A DNA stretch of 64,000 nt from Ascaris suum (lineage: Eukaryota > Nematoda > Chromadorea > Rhabditida > Ascarididae), in NCBI GenBank assembly GCA_013433145.1, contig CM024185.1, forward strand, positions 1,426,001 through 1,490,000, written 5' to 3'. Numbering within the stretch: position 1 is the first letter of the stretch; each line of letters starts with the position of its first letter. Position numbers and translations under genes: made by a program. The notes beneath the pieces were generated by a model. The model was not told the origin of the DNA. It searched no databases and was given only the letters and a program-made list of their open reading frames with translations. This document shows, one piece after another, positions 32,053-45,235 of this stretch.

Positions 32053-34016
32053 AAAATTGCAAATTGCAAAATGCAATTTCAGCGATTTAAATGCAAAAGT
32101 TCTAAAAAAAAAACTCTTTCGTATTTACGAAAATAAATTCATATTATTGTAATTTTTCTCTGTAGATTCAAAAAAAAAAAAACGGTACCATAGAATTGTT
32201 TCAGGAAATCAAACAATTGCTAAATACGAATAAAATTTTAATTATTTCAATGCAAATATAAGCTTCATAAATGAAGGGAGAGGGAATTGGCGGAGGGATG
32301 GGAGGGAGGGAGGTGTGGGGAGTAAAATTGGTGTAGCCGGTCAGATGTATGAATACTGTATAGGTAATCGTATAAATAGGTGCAGCATTATATTTTTTTA
32401 AACGCTAAACAGTTGCGATTGCAAATTGTTATTGCAAGTGAGTGAACTTGAATGACCTTCACTCTCATTTTACCTGCGAGTAATTAGTGTAGTTCATCTT
32501 CCCTCGAAGGTCTTTAACTGCGACTATTATTTTCTTATTGTTGACGACACTAGGCTTTTTATCAGTTGAATAAGAATCTTGTATTGACGTATAAAGGAGA
32601 AAAGGGGGGGGGGGGGGAGGGGGGAGGAAAATAAAGAGATCACTAGACCATTTGTCCTCATCAATCCCCCTCAAAGACCATAAGAATAAAAAAATTCTAC
32701 ATGATGAGTTGATATTAGAAAATTATTGGATATAATTCATTTCTTATCTTTCTATTCAATTCAAATTATTAATCAAATCATAAAAATCCAACTTTCCAAC
32801 AATAAAATAACAAAAAAAAAAAATTACTAAATGATTCAAATCTAATAAATATTTTACAAGAATTATTTTTAAAAAATTAAATACTAAAATATATCGAAAT
32901 TAAAATAATGAATTAATTAAATATGAAATTTCGTAAATTATAAAACAAATATCAAATAAAGAAAAATGAGGATATCATCGAGGATATAGAGATGAACGAG
33001 GAGCCGGCGGTATACGAAAGACCGTTGTGAGGGAAGTGCGCATAGCGGAGAGAGTGCTCGTCAATGTGTTGATGCTTCTTGCATTGGGCGCTGGCTCTTC
33101 GTGCATTGCGTAGCAACGCCCTCGATATATATATGTGTGTGTCCGTGTGTGTGCTTTATGCCCGCGTCCTTTTTTTTTCTATTGTCTTTAAAGGTTTTAT
33201 TGCACAGGTATGAATAGATATGTATAATAATGGTATTTTTTTAAGCCTATTAAGCATTAATTTTATATAATTAGCACATATATTGACCTCTTATTTGCAA
33301 ATATAATAATAATTTCTTGAATAATATTTTATAATTAGATTCCATAAAATAAAATTAAATATTAAAATATCTCTGATTTCAGAATATCCCTCATTGATGG
33401 TACTTTTCGTCATAGAGAAATTTACAAAGAATTTTTGATAACCTCATCAATTTTGCTTTTTTTTAAAATTCTATAATTTATGCAAACCGGAAAAAAAAAG
33501 TTTAATTCCTTCATAAATGAACTAACGGCTTAGGAAAATTTCTTGACGATCAAATGGAAAATTTTTTTCAGCATATTAACTGAAACTTGCATTTCAGCTC
33601 ACTATTGGATATACCTAGAATACCTTTATTTTATTATTGTAACGTGTTGTTCCCAAATGTCAACATATGAGTGCATCGATACAAAACGTTCGACTTTTAG
33701 CCAGGAATCCGGTTAGCAGGCCTATCGACAAGTGCAGCCGTTGTACATCACAAATGAAAATCCAAAATTACCACTTGGTTTCTAAATATCCAAAATGAGG
33801 GAAAAAAAGATCTCTTCAGCTTAATTAAGAACGAAATTTCTGCTCATTGTCCTTCGAAAGAATGGCGGTGCTATTCGTTTCATTGACTGGTTTATATGAG
33901 TATAGAGGGTTTACTAATGAATGAGGCTCTAGCTTAAAGTCAATTTTTTTCCAGGTATTCATGTTTTAATGATAGGTAACGTTGTTTTATATAATACCAG
34001 ATGTTTCATGTCTTAC

Positions 34017-34039
34017 CTATGCGTTGTTACATCAACCAT
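34017..34039 (-). other. candidate 5' coding exon of the malic enzyme gene
   Basis: On the minus strand, an ATG at 34039 opens a short frame (MVDVTTH plus two bases AG) followed by a strong GTAAGA donor at 34016. Its phase fits the acceptor at 29942-29941, where one base (A) precedes the malic enzyme ATG, so joining would give an eight-residue N-terminal extension and a 4.1-kb intron. The same frame is open upstream to 34082. This is phase and splice-site evidence only; SL trans-splicing at 29941 is an equally good reading. Confidence 0.25.
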
Positions 34040-37000
34040 AGTGATATCCGGATAGAGTGGACACGGTGATGGATTCACTCATTCTCGCCAACATGGATAA
34101 AAGCAGAGGAAAATACATCTACATATATATGTTATTTACTCTATTCAAAGGATATAATAGAAAGGTTAGAATTGAGTTCTCAAGATGTGAAAGATTGATA
34201 TGAACTACTGGAATATTGGAGATATGCAGGTATTTTATCGATTTCTTTTTATAGATGACGTCATCGAATTCCTAAGCGATAGACGACGCGTAAGAAATGA
34301 GCAAGGACATAGAAGGGTGAGACATTTTCCGATGTCGTAGAATGTGAATACGCGTAAAACATGGACCGGTCATGCAGGCGTCCATCGATATTCCGCCGCG
34401 TTGCTAGGCACATTCAATGGCGAGTGGAGCTTTTTTTTTTTTTTTAAGCGATTCCACGCACATTCCAACCCCACATGAGCAAATTTCACTTAGTGAAAAC
34501 GGATTAAAATTTTTGATTTCAAAATCAAATTCATTCGATCATTTATCATTGCTATTATCTATGCCTTAAAATTCGGGAAGCATAAATGGAACTAATTTTA
34601 TTTTTTAGGGTTTATATAGTGGGTGAAAACCCTTTATGGATTTTGCGTTTTAAATAAATCGAAAATTTGCATATTAGTTTATCAATCCTTATCAATATGT
34701 ATCGTCATATTATTTTCGCTAATTTTTACCGTTCGCTATAAAATTTTCCTGATTAAATGAAATAATCCTCATTTCTAAGCGCACATCTTTTTTTATTTAA
34801 AAAAAAAAAATTTGCATTTTGTAATTTTCATTTAGTCTTTGGAAATATTCAAAAAAAAAAAAAATTCTTCGATGCCTTCATAAAATTAGCAAATATCACA
34901 TTCAACTCTCCAAGACATTAATCTCCTTTACAGTATGATAATTAATCCCGCAAGTATAACACGGCGAGGAATTTTTTCAAAAATTTATATCTATTCGATA
35001 AGTGTTTCGCAATTTATTGTTAGTTCTTCTTGATGCAATCCGATTGCCTCTCAGTTATACCAACATGATGAGTCAATCTTTTATTTGCTCATGGTTGTGA
35101 GATCTAGCCTGATTTAAGCAGCTTAATCTTCTAGCCTCACACCTAGCACCAACTTGTTCGATAAATGAGCCTTGTTACAAGGCAAACGATTCACTTGAAG
35201 AATGTAAATTACATTTTACTGTTCAAGCGTTTTTCAAAAGTCTAGAAAGAAAATGGGCAAATAATCTTCGCAACTGATTAGCCTATATACTTAGTGAAGA
35301 AAGTGGATAGCATTAAACAATGATAGTATTTTTTTAAAAAATTTGCTCTTAAAGATATATAGCACATCGATCAATATTTATAAATATCAACAATATTCTA
35401 GTATAAAAAATATTTTCTCAAACTATTATTTTCTCTCATAATGTTTTTTTAAAATTTTGAAATACATTTGTACATTAAAATAAAATCATAACGATGAAAT
35501 ATAAGAGATAAAAATTGCAATAGTAATTTATGAGATGAAATAACGAAAGAATTAGAAAGAATTGCACTTCACATACTTTCATGTTCAAATGGCGTTCATT
35601 TAAATAGTAACTATTGAAGGAAAATTCAACAAATACGATGACGAAAATTTAGTAAATTTTGTGATTATGCCTCTATTTGATAATTTGCTGACTCATAAAG
35701 TCGGAAATGTTCCACGTCGAAATTTCGAAATTCGGTAAATATATGGCGACAATTAAGCATACTCTACTTGAAAAAATATCTCATTTTATTATCGCTTGAA
35801 AATATCATTACTTTATTAGAAAGTACCGAATAAATCCTCTCCGACTAATAAATCCTCTTCGACCATCTATAAATTCTACTTTTTAAGTATTTCTTCACTT
35901 TTTCGAATTTAAAAATATAATCCTTAATTCAATGAGGTATTTTCTCATTAAATTCTCATCATATATACTAGATTTACAGTTATACTATAAAGTTATGGTT
36001 ATAATTATAATTGTAAAATTACATAAATGAATGTGATGCATTGCTAACATTTATAAATTTCTTGATGTTGGAAAGAAAAGATGCAGCGATAAGGATAGAA
36101 GTTTAGCTATGATGCTTTTTAAATTTAGCATCATAACAATCTCGTTTCATACTAGCAATATCTCTAGCAAAGTTATTATTACTATAATAAGGATAATCCA
36201 AAAATGAGTGGTACTGAAAAAAAAAAAAAGAGAGGATGAGCAAAATTTTCCTCTTCATTTCCTCAATAAGTAAAATTTATTCTATAATTTTAAATGAATA
36301 ATTTTCATTGCTCTTATTGTTAATCATATAGTTACGATTCTCTCTCTTTTTTTTTTCACGAGGAAAAAAAGATTGAAAATTTTGGAAAATCTTAAATGAA
36401 TCATAATTTGCAAAGAAAATTTGCATTTAAGAAAATTTGCATTTCGGGAAAAATCAAGTCGAATTTTTCTTTTAAAATCGCAAAATAATAAACTTTTTTT
36501 TTTTGATTAATCGATTGGAGAAGGCATGAGAGCTGCTGAGAAGCCCTTCTCTAATTTCATCTTTAGCATAGGCTATCTATCTGTCGTTTTAATGAATACT
36601 AAAAAAAAAATGGAAAAATCGATTTGGAAATAGATAGGCTTTAAACGACTTAATAAAAATATTTGCCCAATGTGCAAACAATGTCGCATATATTCATATT
36701 TGTGAATCAGATCTCCGTCACCTATTTAAATATCCTGAATCAGGCAATTTTATGTTTGGCAGTTAGAAATACGGCCAGTTAATATTTGACCATCTAAACA
36801 TATTTCACTTTTGAATTTAACACACAAAGCAAAATGAGGCAAAAATTTTTTCCAAGAAAACTTCAATTTTTCAAATTTAAGCTATAAAACTTAACGAATT
36901 TATCCGGAAATTGCTAACTGCCATAGATTTGAGGAAAAAAAAATTTTCTTTCAAGGTATTATTAGATCATAGATTTTTCATTGTACAATTATAATCAGGA

Positions 37001-37848
37001 AAATTTTGCTGAAATTTTCGCCAATATTAGCAATATTTTGAAATTCTCCTAGAAAACATTAATATCAGTTAGGGAAATTGATTATATTCGTAATTTACTT
37101 TAGTAGAAATAGAACCACTGTGCTATTATTTAAGGATTACTGTACTGTTATTTATTGATATATGCTCAAATGTTGTAATAATAGGTCATCTCATTATGCT
37201 CTATTAGTTTTATTCGTTTTAGTTCATATCCATTAATAAGAGCAAAGAAGTATATTATCATCTATCTTCATTTATAGTTCTTTTTAATCGACTAATTTCA
37301 TATTGGTTGCGAAAAAAATTAAACCTTTCGAAAAAGCAAAAATATCCTCTTCAATTAATTCGAAAATTTTGAGAAATTCAAATCTGAAATATCGAATGTT
37401 TTTTTTTCGATAGGGAGAATATTTGATTAACTTATAAAAATTGAAATAACTTCAAATGATTTTTATTGTTTATGATTTTTAGGCAATTCGAGTTTACACT
37501 TTACAAATTTCTTTAATTTTTATTATTTTTTACAAGTTTTACTCCAAGTATAAAGAGTATAAAGTTATAAAATTGTCTAAAAAGTATTATTATTTGGTAT
37601 CGTTGAATTTTTTAACGATCTGAAATAATACTTGAATTTGATTTGAAAAATGAGAAGGTACTAGATTTTGAGGATGTTATTGAATACTAGAATGAAAACT
37701 ACCAACCGTATCATAATGGATATCGTTTACTTGAATAAGGTGGAAATAGGTTTCAAAAGTAAATAGTAAGTGATGGATGAAATGGTCAAGTTAAACACGG
37801 AATCATCAAATTGGACGACGAAAGATCTATGCCACTAAATGCTGACTC

Positions 37849-38064
37849 ATGACGGAGCACTTTCCGGTACCGTCATCGGAGTCATGTCACGTCGCTGACT
37901 CAGCCATAACATTGACCTTGCAATTGGTGCTTGGCGCCGCAGTTCAAAATGTGTTTCGTTGGTTTTTCGGTGCATTATGTGCTTTCATCCAAGAGGCTTT
38001 ATTGAATTCGGGCCTTGCACTTCCGCTGTATAATGACCTACGTTATTTTTCACCTCAGCAATAA
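37849..38064 (+). CDS. small intact ORF in a G+C-rich island, hypothetical
   Basis: ATG-to-TAA ORF of 71 residues, about 48% G+C in a roughly 30% background. It has a hydrophilic start (MTEHFPVPSSESC), a hydrophobic centre (AITLTLQLVLGAAVQNVF and following residues) and a polar end, so a single membrane-spanning peptide is possible. No family is recognised. The island may instead be a regulatory region: two TGACTCA sites lie at 37843-37849 and 37896-37902, the first overlapping the ATG. The coding status is open. Confidence 0.25.
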   Translation: MTEHFPVPSSESCHVADSAITLTLQLVLGAAVQNVFRWFFGALCAFIQEALLNSGLALPLYNDLRYFSPQQ

Positions 38065-39839
38065 AGGAAAGGTCTAGCATTTTAGTTGCTATGAGGACAG
38101 TTGAAGAAAAAAAAAACCTTGAAATAGACGTTTAGTTTAGTAGAATTTAAAAAAAAAATTTTTTTTTTACATCATATAACGCTATCAATATATAAGAAAT
38201 ACTTTTAATTCCTCGTTATTCGAAAATTGATCTCATTATGATTGTTTGCTAAATTCATTAGTGATAAACTCTCAATATAAGTGATATAAGATGATAGGCG
38301 CTTATCACCAGCTTTATTGTCTTCAAGAATATTAACATAGGTTAAGCGATTTTTTTTTTCAATGATAAAATAAAATATCAAAAAACAATCGTTTCTCTAG
38401 AAATACAATTCTAGAAATATCTTCAAACAATTTTTAGGGTAAGCATAGGTTTTTTTCTCCTTTCATTTACGATCTTTTACGAGACTCATCAATAATATCA
38501 CGTATACTTATGAAGTGGTACATTCTACAATCAACCAGTAGTGCCACTCCCTTCATGTCTGTAATTTTTTTTCTTTTTTTTTTTTGCTGTGAATGTAACA
38601 TGATCTTCGGCGAGTATCGACGGATAGCGATTCATAAGTACGTAGTTGACGTTAAAGTCTACGTGAAACTTTTAACGCGTAGACATACAGACATACCAAT
38701 GATATTTTGCAAATGCGTTCTGCTCAACCTGTGCATATTTTGTTGATTTAGACGCCGAAACAGAGTGGATGACGACAATGTTTGCATTTAGCAAACAACG
38801 TGTCGTCATCGAAAAATAGATGACGAAATGAATCCATCGGAAATGCCGAATTTTTTCATCTCTTTTTAAATTTTCTAAACTCTCTCGTGCTATTTTTCCG
38901 TGTAAAAATATTTATTGCTGAAAAATTTCACCAATGATGTTATTTTCCATTAATTTTCATCCAATTTCTTTTTTCTTTTTTTTTCCAATTTCCATTTTTT
39001 TTCAATATCACCAATTTTTCCAGCAACTTTTCTTTCCAATTTAATTCTTTCAATTTTTCAATTCAATTTTTTCACCAACCATGGTGTTAAAAACTTTTCC
39101 ACTATCAGTGAGAGTTTATGGTCTTACCTAGCAATTATTTAGCTTGTTGAAGTTAAGGTAAGGCGATTTCACCGATCAGCCTAAAAGTAAAATATATAAA
39201 GAGAGTACTCTTCCCTTCCACTCTTCTGTCGTTTATAAATTAATACCAGTCGGCTATACAATATTACCTCGTTTTGTGAAGTTTATAAAATTAACAGTAG
39301 TTAGTGTAGAATCAAGACTAATTGAAATGTTTATCGTGCGCACATATTGTGCAATGCGTTTTATTTTTTAATTCTTATGCATATTATGCAAATAAATTAT
39401 GCAAATTCTTATGATTATGCAAATATTACAAATTCTTATGCAGCAGTAAATTATCCTAAAATGATTTTTATGCAAATGAATAACTCTGAAAAAATTATTC
39501 CACGGTTGAGATCGTATAATTGTTATTGATATATATGATATTGATATCTGAGCTATATATTTCATTCCAAATGATCTCAAAAGTGCATTCCTTCAGGTAC
39601 TTTTTTCCACCAGTCTTATCCATCAACAGTATTTTTTTTATTTTTGTGATGAAAAAAAACAAGAAAAACAAGATAATATTTGAACAACTGACAGCAAAAT
39701 GTAAAGTATATGCAATCGCTAAGAAGCAATTTAAAAAATGAATTGCAGACTCTGTAATTTTTAGCCATAGATATAGACATCATTGCATTGTTTGAAGAGG
39801 ATTGCACATTGAAAGAAAAAAATTATTGATTTTGCACAA

Positions 39840-39915
39840 ATGCCATGAACCCATCAAATACAATCAACCTCTCAAATGCAATGAACCCCTCAAATGCAAT
39901 GAACCTCTCAACTAT
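39840..39915. repeat. about 20-base minisatellite
   Basis: Three to four copies of CTCAAATGCAATGAACC; the open frame over it (repeating LKCNEP) simply reflects the repeat. Confidence 0.8.
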
Positions 39916-40199
39916 TGCATGACCCATTTGAAAAATGCAAAAACGGTAGAAATTGAAGGTAATATTCTTTCGAAATATTCAGATGAGAGACGAAGAAATA
40001 GAGATCTCATCATCCAATTTTACTCAGTAATTCTCATCTCTCAACACATAAGAAACCCTTTCAAATTCTTTTGCTTTTATGACGTTTAATTCAGCTCTTT
40101 TCTAATTGATAGCGATAATCGTCGGTACATTCATAGGTGAACGAATTGTGCTGACGAAAAAATAACCAATCATGATGTAAGAAATCGACAGTTACTAAA

Positions 40200-40345
40200 A
40201 TGGCAAGTTTTTACCGGTAAGCTATCCACGTTGGAGACGAGCCTAAGCCCTTACCTTCACGCTACCTCACAACTTCAGCTAAAGGAAGTGGTAGTGATAT
40301 GAAGAGACATTTATTCGTAATGAATGCTTTGTCGATTCAAGTAAA
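40200..40345. repeat. dispersed repeat R1, copy 2 (3' part)
   Basis: Shares GAGCCTAA and TGATATGAAGAGACATTTA followed by a TAATGAATGCTTTGT-like end with copy 1 at 12.1-12.4 kb. It lacks the CTCCGACCAG head. Confidence 0.6.
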
Positions 40346-40728
40346 CAAGTAAACAAGTATCCACGTTGAGGCGGGGGAAAGCAATGACAGGTAAAGTCAT
40401 CTCATCTTATCTTTTTTTTTGTCTTCCCACATTAGAATATTCTCATATTATAATCATATCAGAAGCTATGCAACTAGTTGGCTATGACTTATACAACAAT
40501 GGCCAAAGTGTGCAATTAAACGGTACAATATTTCTTAGGAAAAACATTATCTAGTGCAATATTTTGATGAATTAATTACATCAAATTGTCTTTTGCAAGA
40601 AAACTTCGGTATAAAAATAAAAAAAGTTTCGAGGCAGTTTCAATAGTTCAAAACTTCGCCACATCAGAGTCTTTTTTTTGCAGTGTAAGGTTTTTTTCTC
40701 ATTGCCCCACTTAATCTCTTTCTTATTC

Positions 40729-40730
<2 letters not shown>

Positions 40731-40759
<29 letters not shown>
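40731..40759. repeat. (AG)n microsatellite
   Basis: About 14 AG units. Confidence 0.95.
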
Positions 40760-40763
<4 letters not shown>

Positions 40764-41609
40764 ATCTTTCAGTCCCCCAGAAGGAAGAAAGAGATGGTAT
40801 CAAAACCTTTTTCCCCTTCATCGAGAGAAGAGAGGCATTAGCCCCCCTCCCCAATAATTCGGAGAGGGGATAAACCCTTCTGCCTCACCCATCCAGAAGA
40901 TAAATGGTTTATTTTTCTTCTTTTTTTATTGAGAAGATTTAGCATGATATTGAATGTTATAAGTTTAATAATGAGGTCTAGCCTAAGTTGTAAAATGCAT
41001 CATACAAATATCTAAATGTCATTCATTTCATTTACACTCACATGACAATCAAACTAAATGTGCCACCATGCAGAGCGATAAGAAGATTACGACATCAATA
41101 AAACCTATAGATCTATGAACTAACAAATACTAAATGTACTGTAATATGAGCATTATAATAGAAAAGAAGTTAAAACCATATGTGGTATATTTATCGTGAT
41201 GGGATAAATTTATAAAAGAGACCATAGATTATCGTAAAAATGAATAACGATGATATTTTCTATGGTAGAAATGCGAAATTTCTTTTACAAAATTAGGCGC
41301 TTATTCAAGAATTACTAAGCAGAAATATGTTCTGCAGAAATAAAAACACTAATATTTAATTCAAATGAGAAAAGAAAAAAAAAACTAAAAAAAATTCCCC
41401 AAAGATATTGAGAAGCGTCAAAGAAAATCCTTTCTCAAAGTATATAGATTAATTGGGCGTTGAAAACGAAAAACGAAAAACGATATCATATCTCATTTGT
41501 CGATAAAATTTCATAAAACGATCAAAATGTTTAGTTCAAAATATTACATATCAATAAAATAGCTTCGATGAAATTTAGGCAAACATGCAAAAAAAAAAAA
41601 AAATTCAAA

Positions 41610-41658
41610 ATATACAAAAACATTCGGGTAAAAAATATACAAAAACATTCGGGTAAAA
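41610..41658. repeat. 25-base tandem duplication
   Basis: Two near-identical copies of ATATACAAAAACATTCGGGT plus A-run. Confidence 0.9.
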
Positions 41659-43089
41659 AAACAAAATATTCAAAAAATTAATTCGGTGAAGTTTATTTTC
41701 AAATGTTGTTATTTTTTCTCAACGATTAAATGGGTTTATTTCTAACCTTTAAAATACCACATCAGTGACCAATCTCATATGAGAGTAAACCGAAATTGAT
41801 GTAATGATAAATGTAATTGAATAATTCAACAATTGGTACATTGATTTTCTTTGGTTAATTGGTTAATTCTTTGGTTAATCAAAGCTGAATGATAAAAACT
41901 GGCTAAGCGAAAAACGATAAAAACCAAATTCCTGGAAAATTCTTCAGGAGTCTTTTTTTTACATACAGTCTAGAAATGATGCGCTAGAGCAATAGGATGG
42001 GAAAAAGTTGAAGTGACAGCATTTGTGATGGTTTAACAACGATAAAATCAAACCGCCCTTTACGACACACCTTATCAGCACAAACAAAAAAAAAAAAAAA
42101 AAACGTGTTCTGGCTATGCTAACGGTGGCTATGTTCCATTACAATTGCAGTCGTTTATATTTTCCACATGTGAATGTTATACTATTACTTCTATCTTTAT
42201 TATCTTATCTATTGCAAACAGGTATAGATTCCAAGAGTGAAAATGTGTGTAGAACTATTCCATCGGATACCTAATTAAAAGATGCCGTCAGTTATTATCA
42301 CCCAAACATAATTGTAAATGAAAAAGCTTAACGATCCACATAAAAATTTCTGAAAAGCGAGCAATCCAAAAAGAAATTCTAATCAAAGAGAATGAAATTC
42401 AAATTCGAAATCGAAATCATAATGAGGCTCGAATAAATTTACTCGCAATATAATGATGAAATTTTTATGCAAACTAATATATATATGAAATTGTACTGTT
42501 ATTCGAATGTTAGAGGTAATATTTTAGTGAAATTTTTCATAGGAGGTAAAATGTAAAGATTTTTCCCTTTGAAGTGATTAATAGGTGACTTATAAGAATT
42601 AAATGAAAATTTAAAATTAGTAAAGAAATAATCAGAAATTTAATTAGAATGAATTTTATTTTATAAAATATTTATCTTATCTCTAGAATCTTTGAGATAA
42701 ATATTTAGAGAGAAATAATCTCAACATTATAGGTAAATTTTTCAATTTAAAATTAAACTTATGAAGATAGAAAGGTAAAAATACTCTTTAAAACAAGAAA
42801 TGATCATTCCTAAATTTCTGATATTTAAATATTCGTATATAATTATTATTTTCTATCACAATTGCTTATCTCCTATCATAAATTGCTCACAATAAAATCC
42901 TCTATGGAAACGTATGAAGAATCAAGAAAAGACGACTGATGCTACCTATCGAGTATCGCATCACAAAAGTGAATGAATATGAGAAACGATGCAGTAAACG
43001 CCATCTTCAACTATAGGTTAAGGGGCGGATCCTCAAAAAAAAAAAAAAAAAAAACAAATCACTCGGGTATCCCTGCACTTCGCTTTTAG

Positions 43090-43254
43090 CTACCGACATT
43101 CTGCAAACAACGTCAAACTACAATTGCTGAGATTCTTTTCAAACGAACACATCTTATATCTACAGCCTGGAGGCATTTTGTGCCATTCGGATTTGTTCTC
43201 CAACTCAACGTTGTGTACGTGACGCATAAAAATAGACATTTCGTGCAGTATCAC
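43090..43254 (-). CDS. possible cysteine-bearing exon of an unrecognised gene
   Basis: A GAAGTCAG acceptor is followed by 54 open codons and TAG, in a G+C-richer island. The frame holds an ATG at 43239 and four cysteines in its second half (PPGCRYKMCSFEKNLSNC, then FAEC). It could be the last exon of a secreted protein gene, or a short single-exon ORF from the ATG. No partner exon or family was found, and the acceptor has only a weak pyrimidine tract. Confidence 0.25.
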   Translation of the reverse strand: MILHEMSIFMRHVHNVELENKSEWHKMPPGCRYKMCSFEKNLSNCSLTLFAECR

Positions 43255-45077
43255 CTGACTTCAACTGCCTTTTTCTCGACGACGTTAACGACGAAAGACT
43301 AAACTTATTGCGGATTCGATAAGAAATTTCTATAAAAAGGGACCAACAAATATCGAGGCATTTGCTCTATTCGCATAGTGGCTTATATAGGAATTACTGT
43401 TAAAGGTACAAGTAAAGTTTCTTGTCAAAATTCTTGAAGTCACAACTACTCTCGATTTATGGGAATGCTTATAGGATTTGATTGGGCGAAGGGAGAGGTA
43501 AGGAGGGAGGAGTATGGAAAATTATGATTCACCACTTCATTATATCCCATAATCTATTCACATTCTTTTGAATACTTAACAATAATTTTCGGAGCGAAAT
43601 CTACCATCAACGATGGATATTTTCTAAGATTCGGCATATTTCTCAATTCGCTATGAAAATTTCTATTTGCTCTTTCATTGGATACAATTTTTAAATATGT
43701 GCAAAATGAAAAACTACGAAAAAATCGATATAATTTTTCCAATATTATGAAATAAAATCATACGAAAATGGCTGATTTTTTTTTCAGTAATTTCACATAT
43801 AAATAACTTAATTCAACAATTAATAAATCAAATGATTTCTGGTTGCTAAAAAAAAAAAAAATTCATTCAGTTTCCAATTATCGACATTTTCGAGCTGTCA
43901 GGAAACACTTCTGGATGCTATCTGAGTACTCTACTCGTTAGTAAAATGTCGTTCCCATTGCCGATTAAGTGCATTTCTCATTACTAAAAAAATTTTTTTT
44001 GCAGTGTTTCATTAATGCGATATAATGGAAAATATTCTAAGATTTATGGCGTCTTACAGCATATATTTTTGCACTTTCATCGAATCGAATCTTCTCTTCG
44101 AGGTATGCCCATCAAAACGCGAATTTCCCATGATATCAATCGTCAATTTATAGTTGAGATATTTCTCTTCTTACTTTAAAATTCACTTAAATATTTTTTT
44201 TTAAATATTAAACTTTTCTAAACTTATTCCTTTAGAAGCTGTAAATTCCAACCTGACGTATATTAAAAAAAAATTTTTTTTTTTGAATCATTCATTGAAC
44301 CACTTCAAAAGATTCGATCGATTTTTAACTGTATAGCGTGCATCGCTAAGCATGACTAAGAACGACTACAATGCGATTGAATACACAACTTTTCTATCAT
44401 TTCCGTTTATTTTTCTTTTCTTTATTGTTTTAACGCTGTCCATTCTTAGCGTTCTTCTTCGTTTTTTTTTTTGTGAAATACTATTGGCGGAAAAGAGATA
44501 ATAATAAAAATAAAATGACGAAATATAAATAAATTATATGAATGAAATATTTCTGATTCATCACGGATGTGAGAGTGTCTTAAGTTGGTGTACTGAATGA
44601 GTCATGCGTGACAATGAAGTTCATCAACAGATGGGAACATAGTTCCTATATATGATCCAAAATTACTGATCAAATGATATTTGGGTTATGCACAAGCGGG
44701 GGGAAACTCAGTGATTCAATTTCACCCTTTATTTGTTTTCCAGAAAATTGGAAGGATAATATGATCATTCCACATCAATCATTCATCTCAATAATACTTT
44801 CTGGAAGCGTTGACACTCTCTCTTTCATCAACGAGCATCCTTTGCATAACTTAAAAAGAAGTAATAACAATAATTTTGATAAAGTTATCTCATCAATAAA
44901 TCCTCTTTCATCTTCAAAATTCAACGAAAATTCTCATTTAAGTTCTTTAGGGCTATCACCATCTTCGTTAAATTTTCGAATAATTAAAGTATTTCATCCT
45001 CAATAATATTCGCTCTGAAAATGTTTTAGAAGTTCACAATCATATTCGATACAAACGGTAGTCCATTAGTTTTACTG

Positions 45078-45235
<158 letters not shown>

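Larger units (their letters stand above)
30700..43089. other. gene-poor AT-rich stretch
   Basis: No multi-exon gene could be supported. G+C-richer islands lie at about 33000-33180, 33640-33780, 34020-34440, 35030-35240 and 37840-38070. Among these, only the candidate malic enzyme 5' exon and the 37849 ORF are listed. Several tandem duplications, homopolymers and one R1 copy are present. Confidence 0.5.

Noticed and set aside
33000..33180. G+C-rich island with a 43-codon minus frame (MRTSLTTVFRIPPAPRSSLY) resembling a mitochondrial presequence for malic enzyme
   Set aside because: None of its possible donors has the phase required by the acceptor before the malic enzyme ATG.
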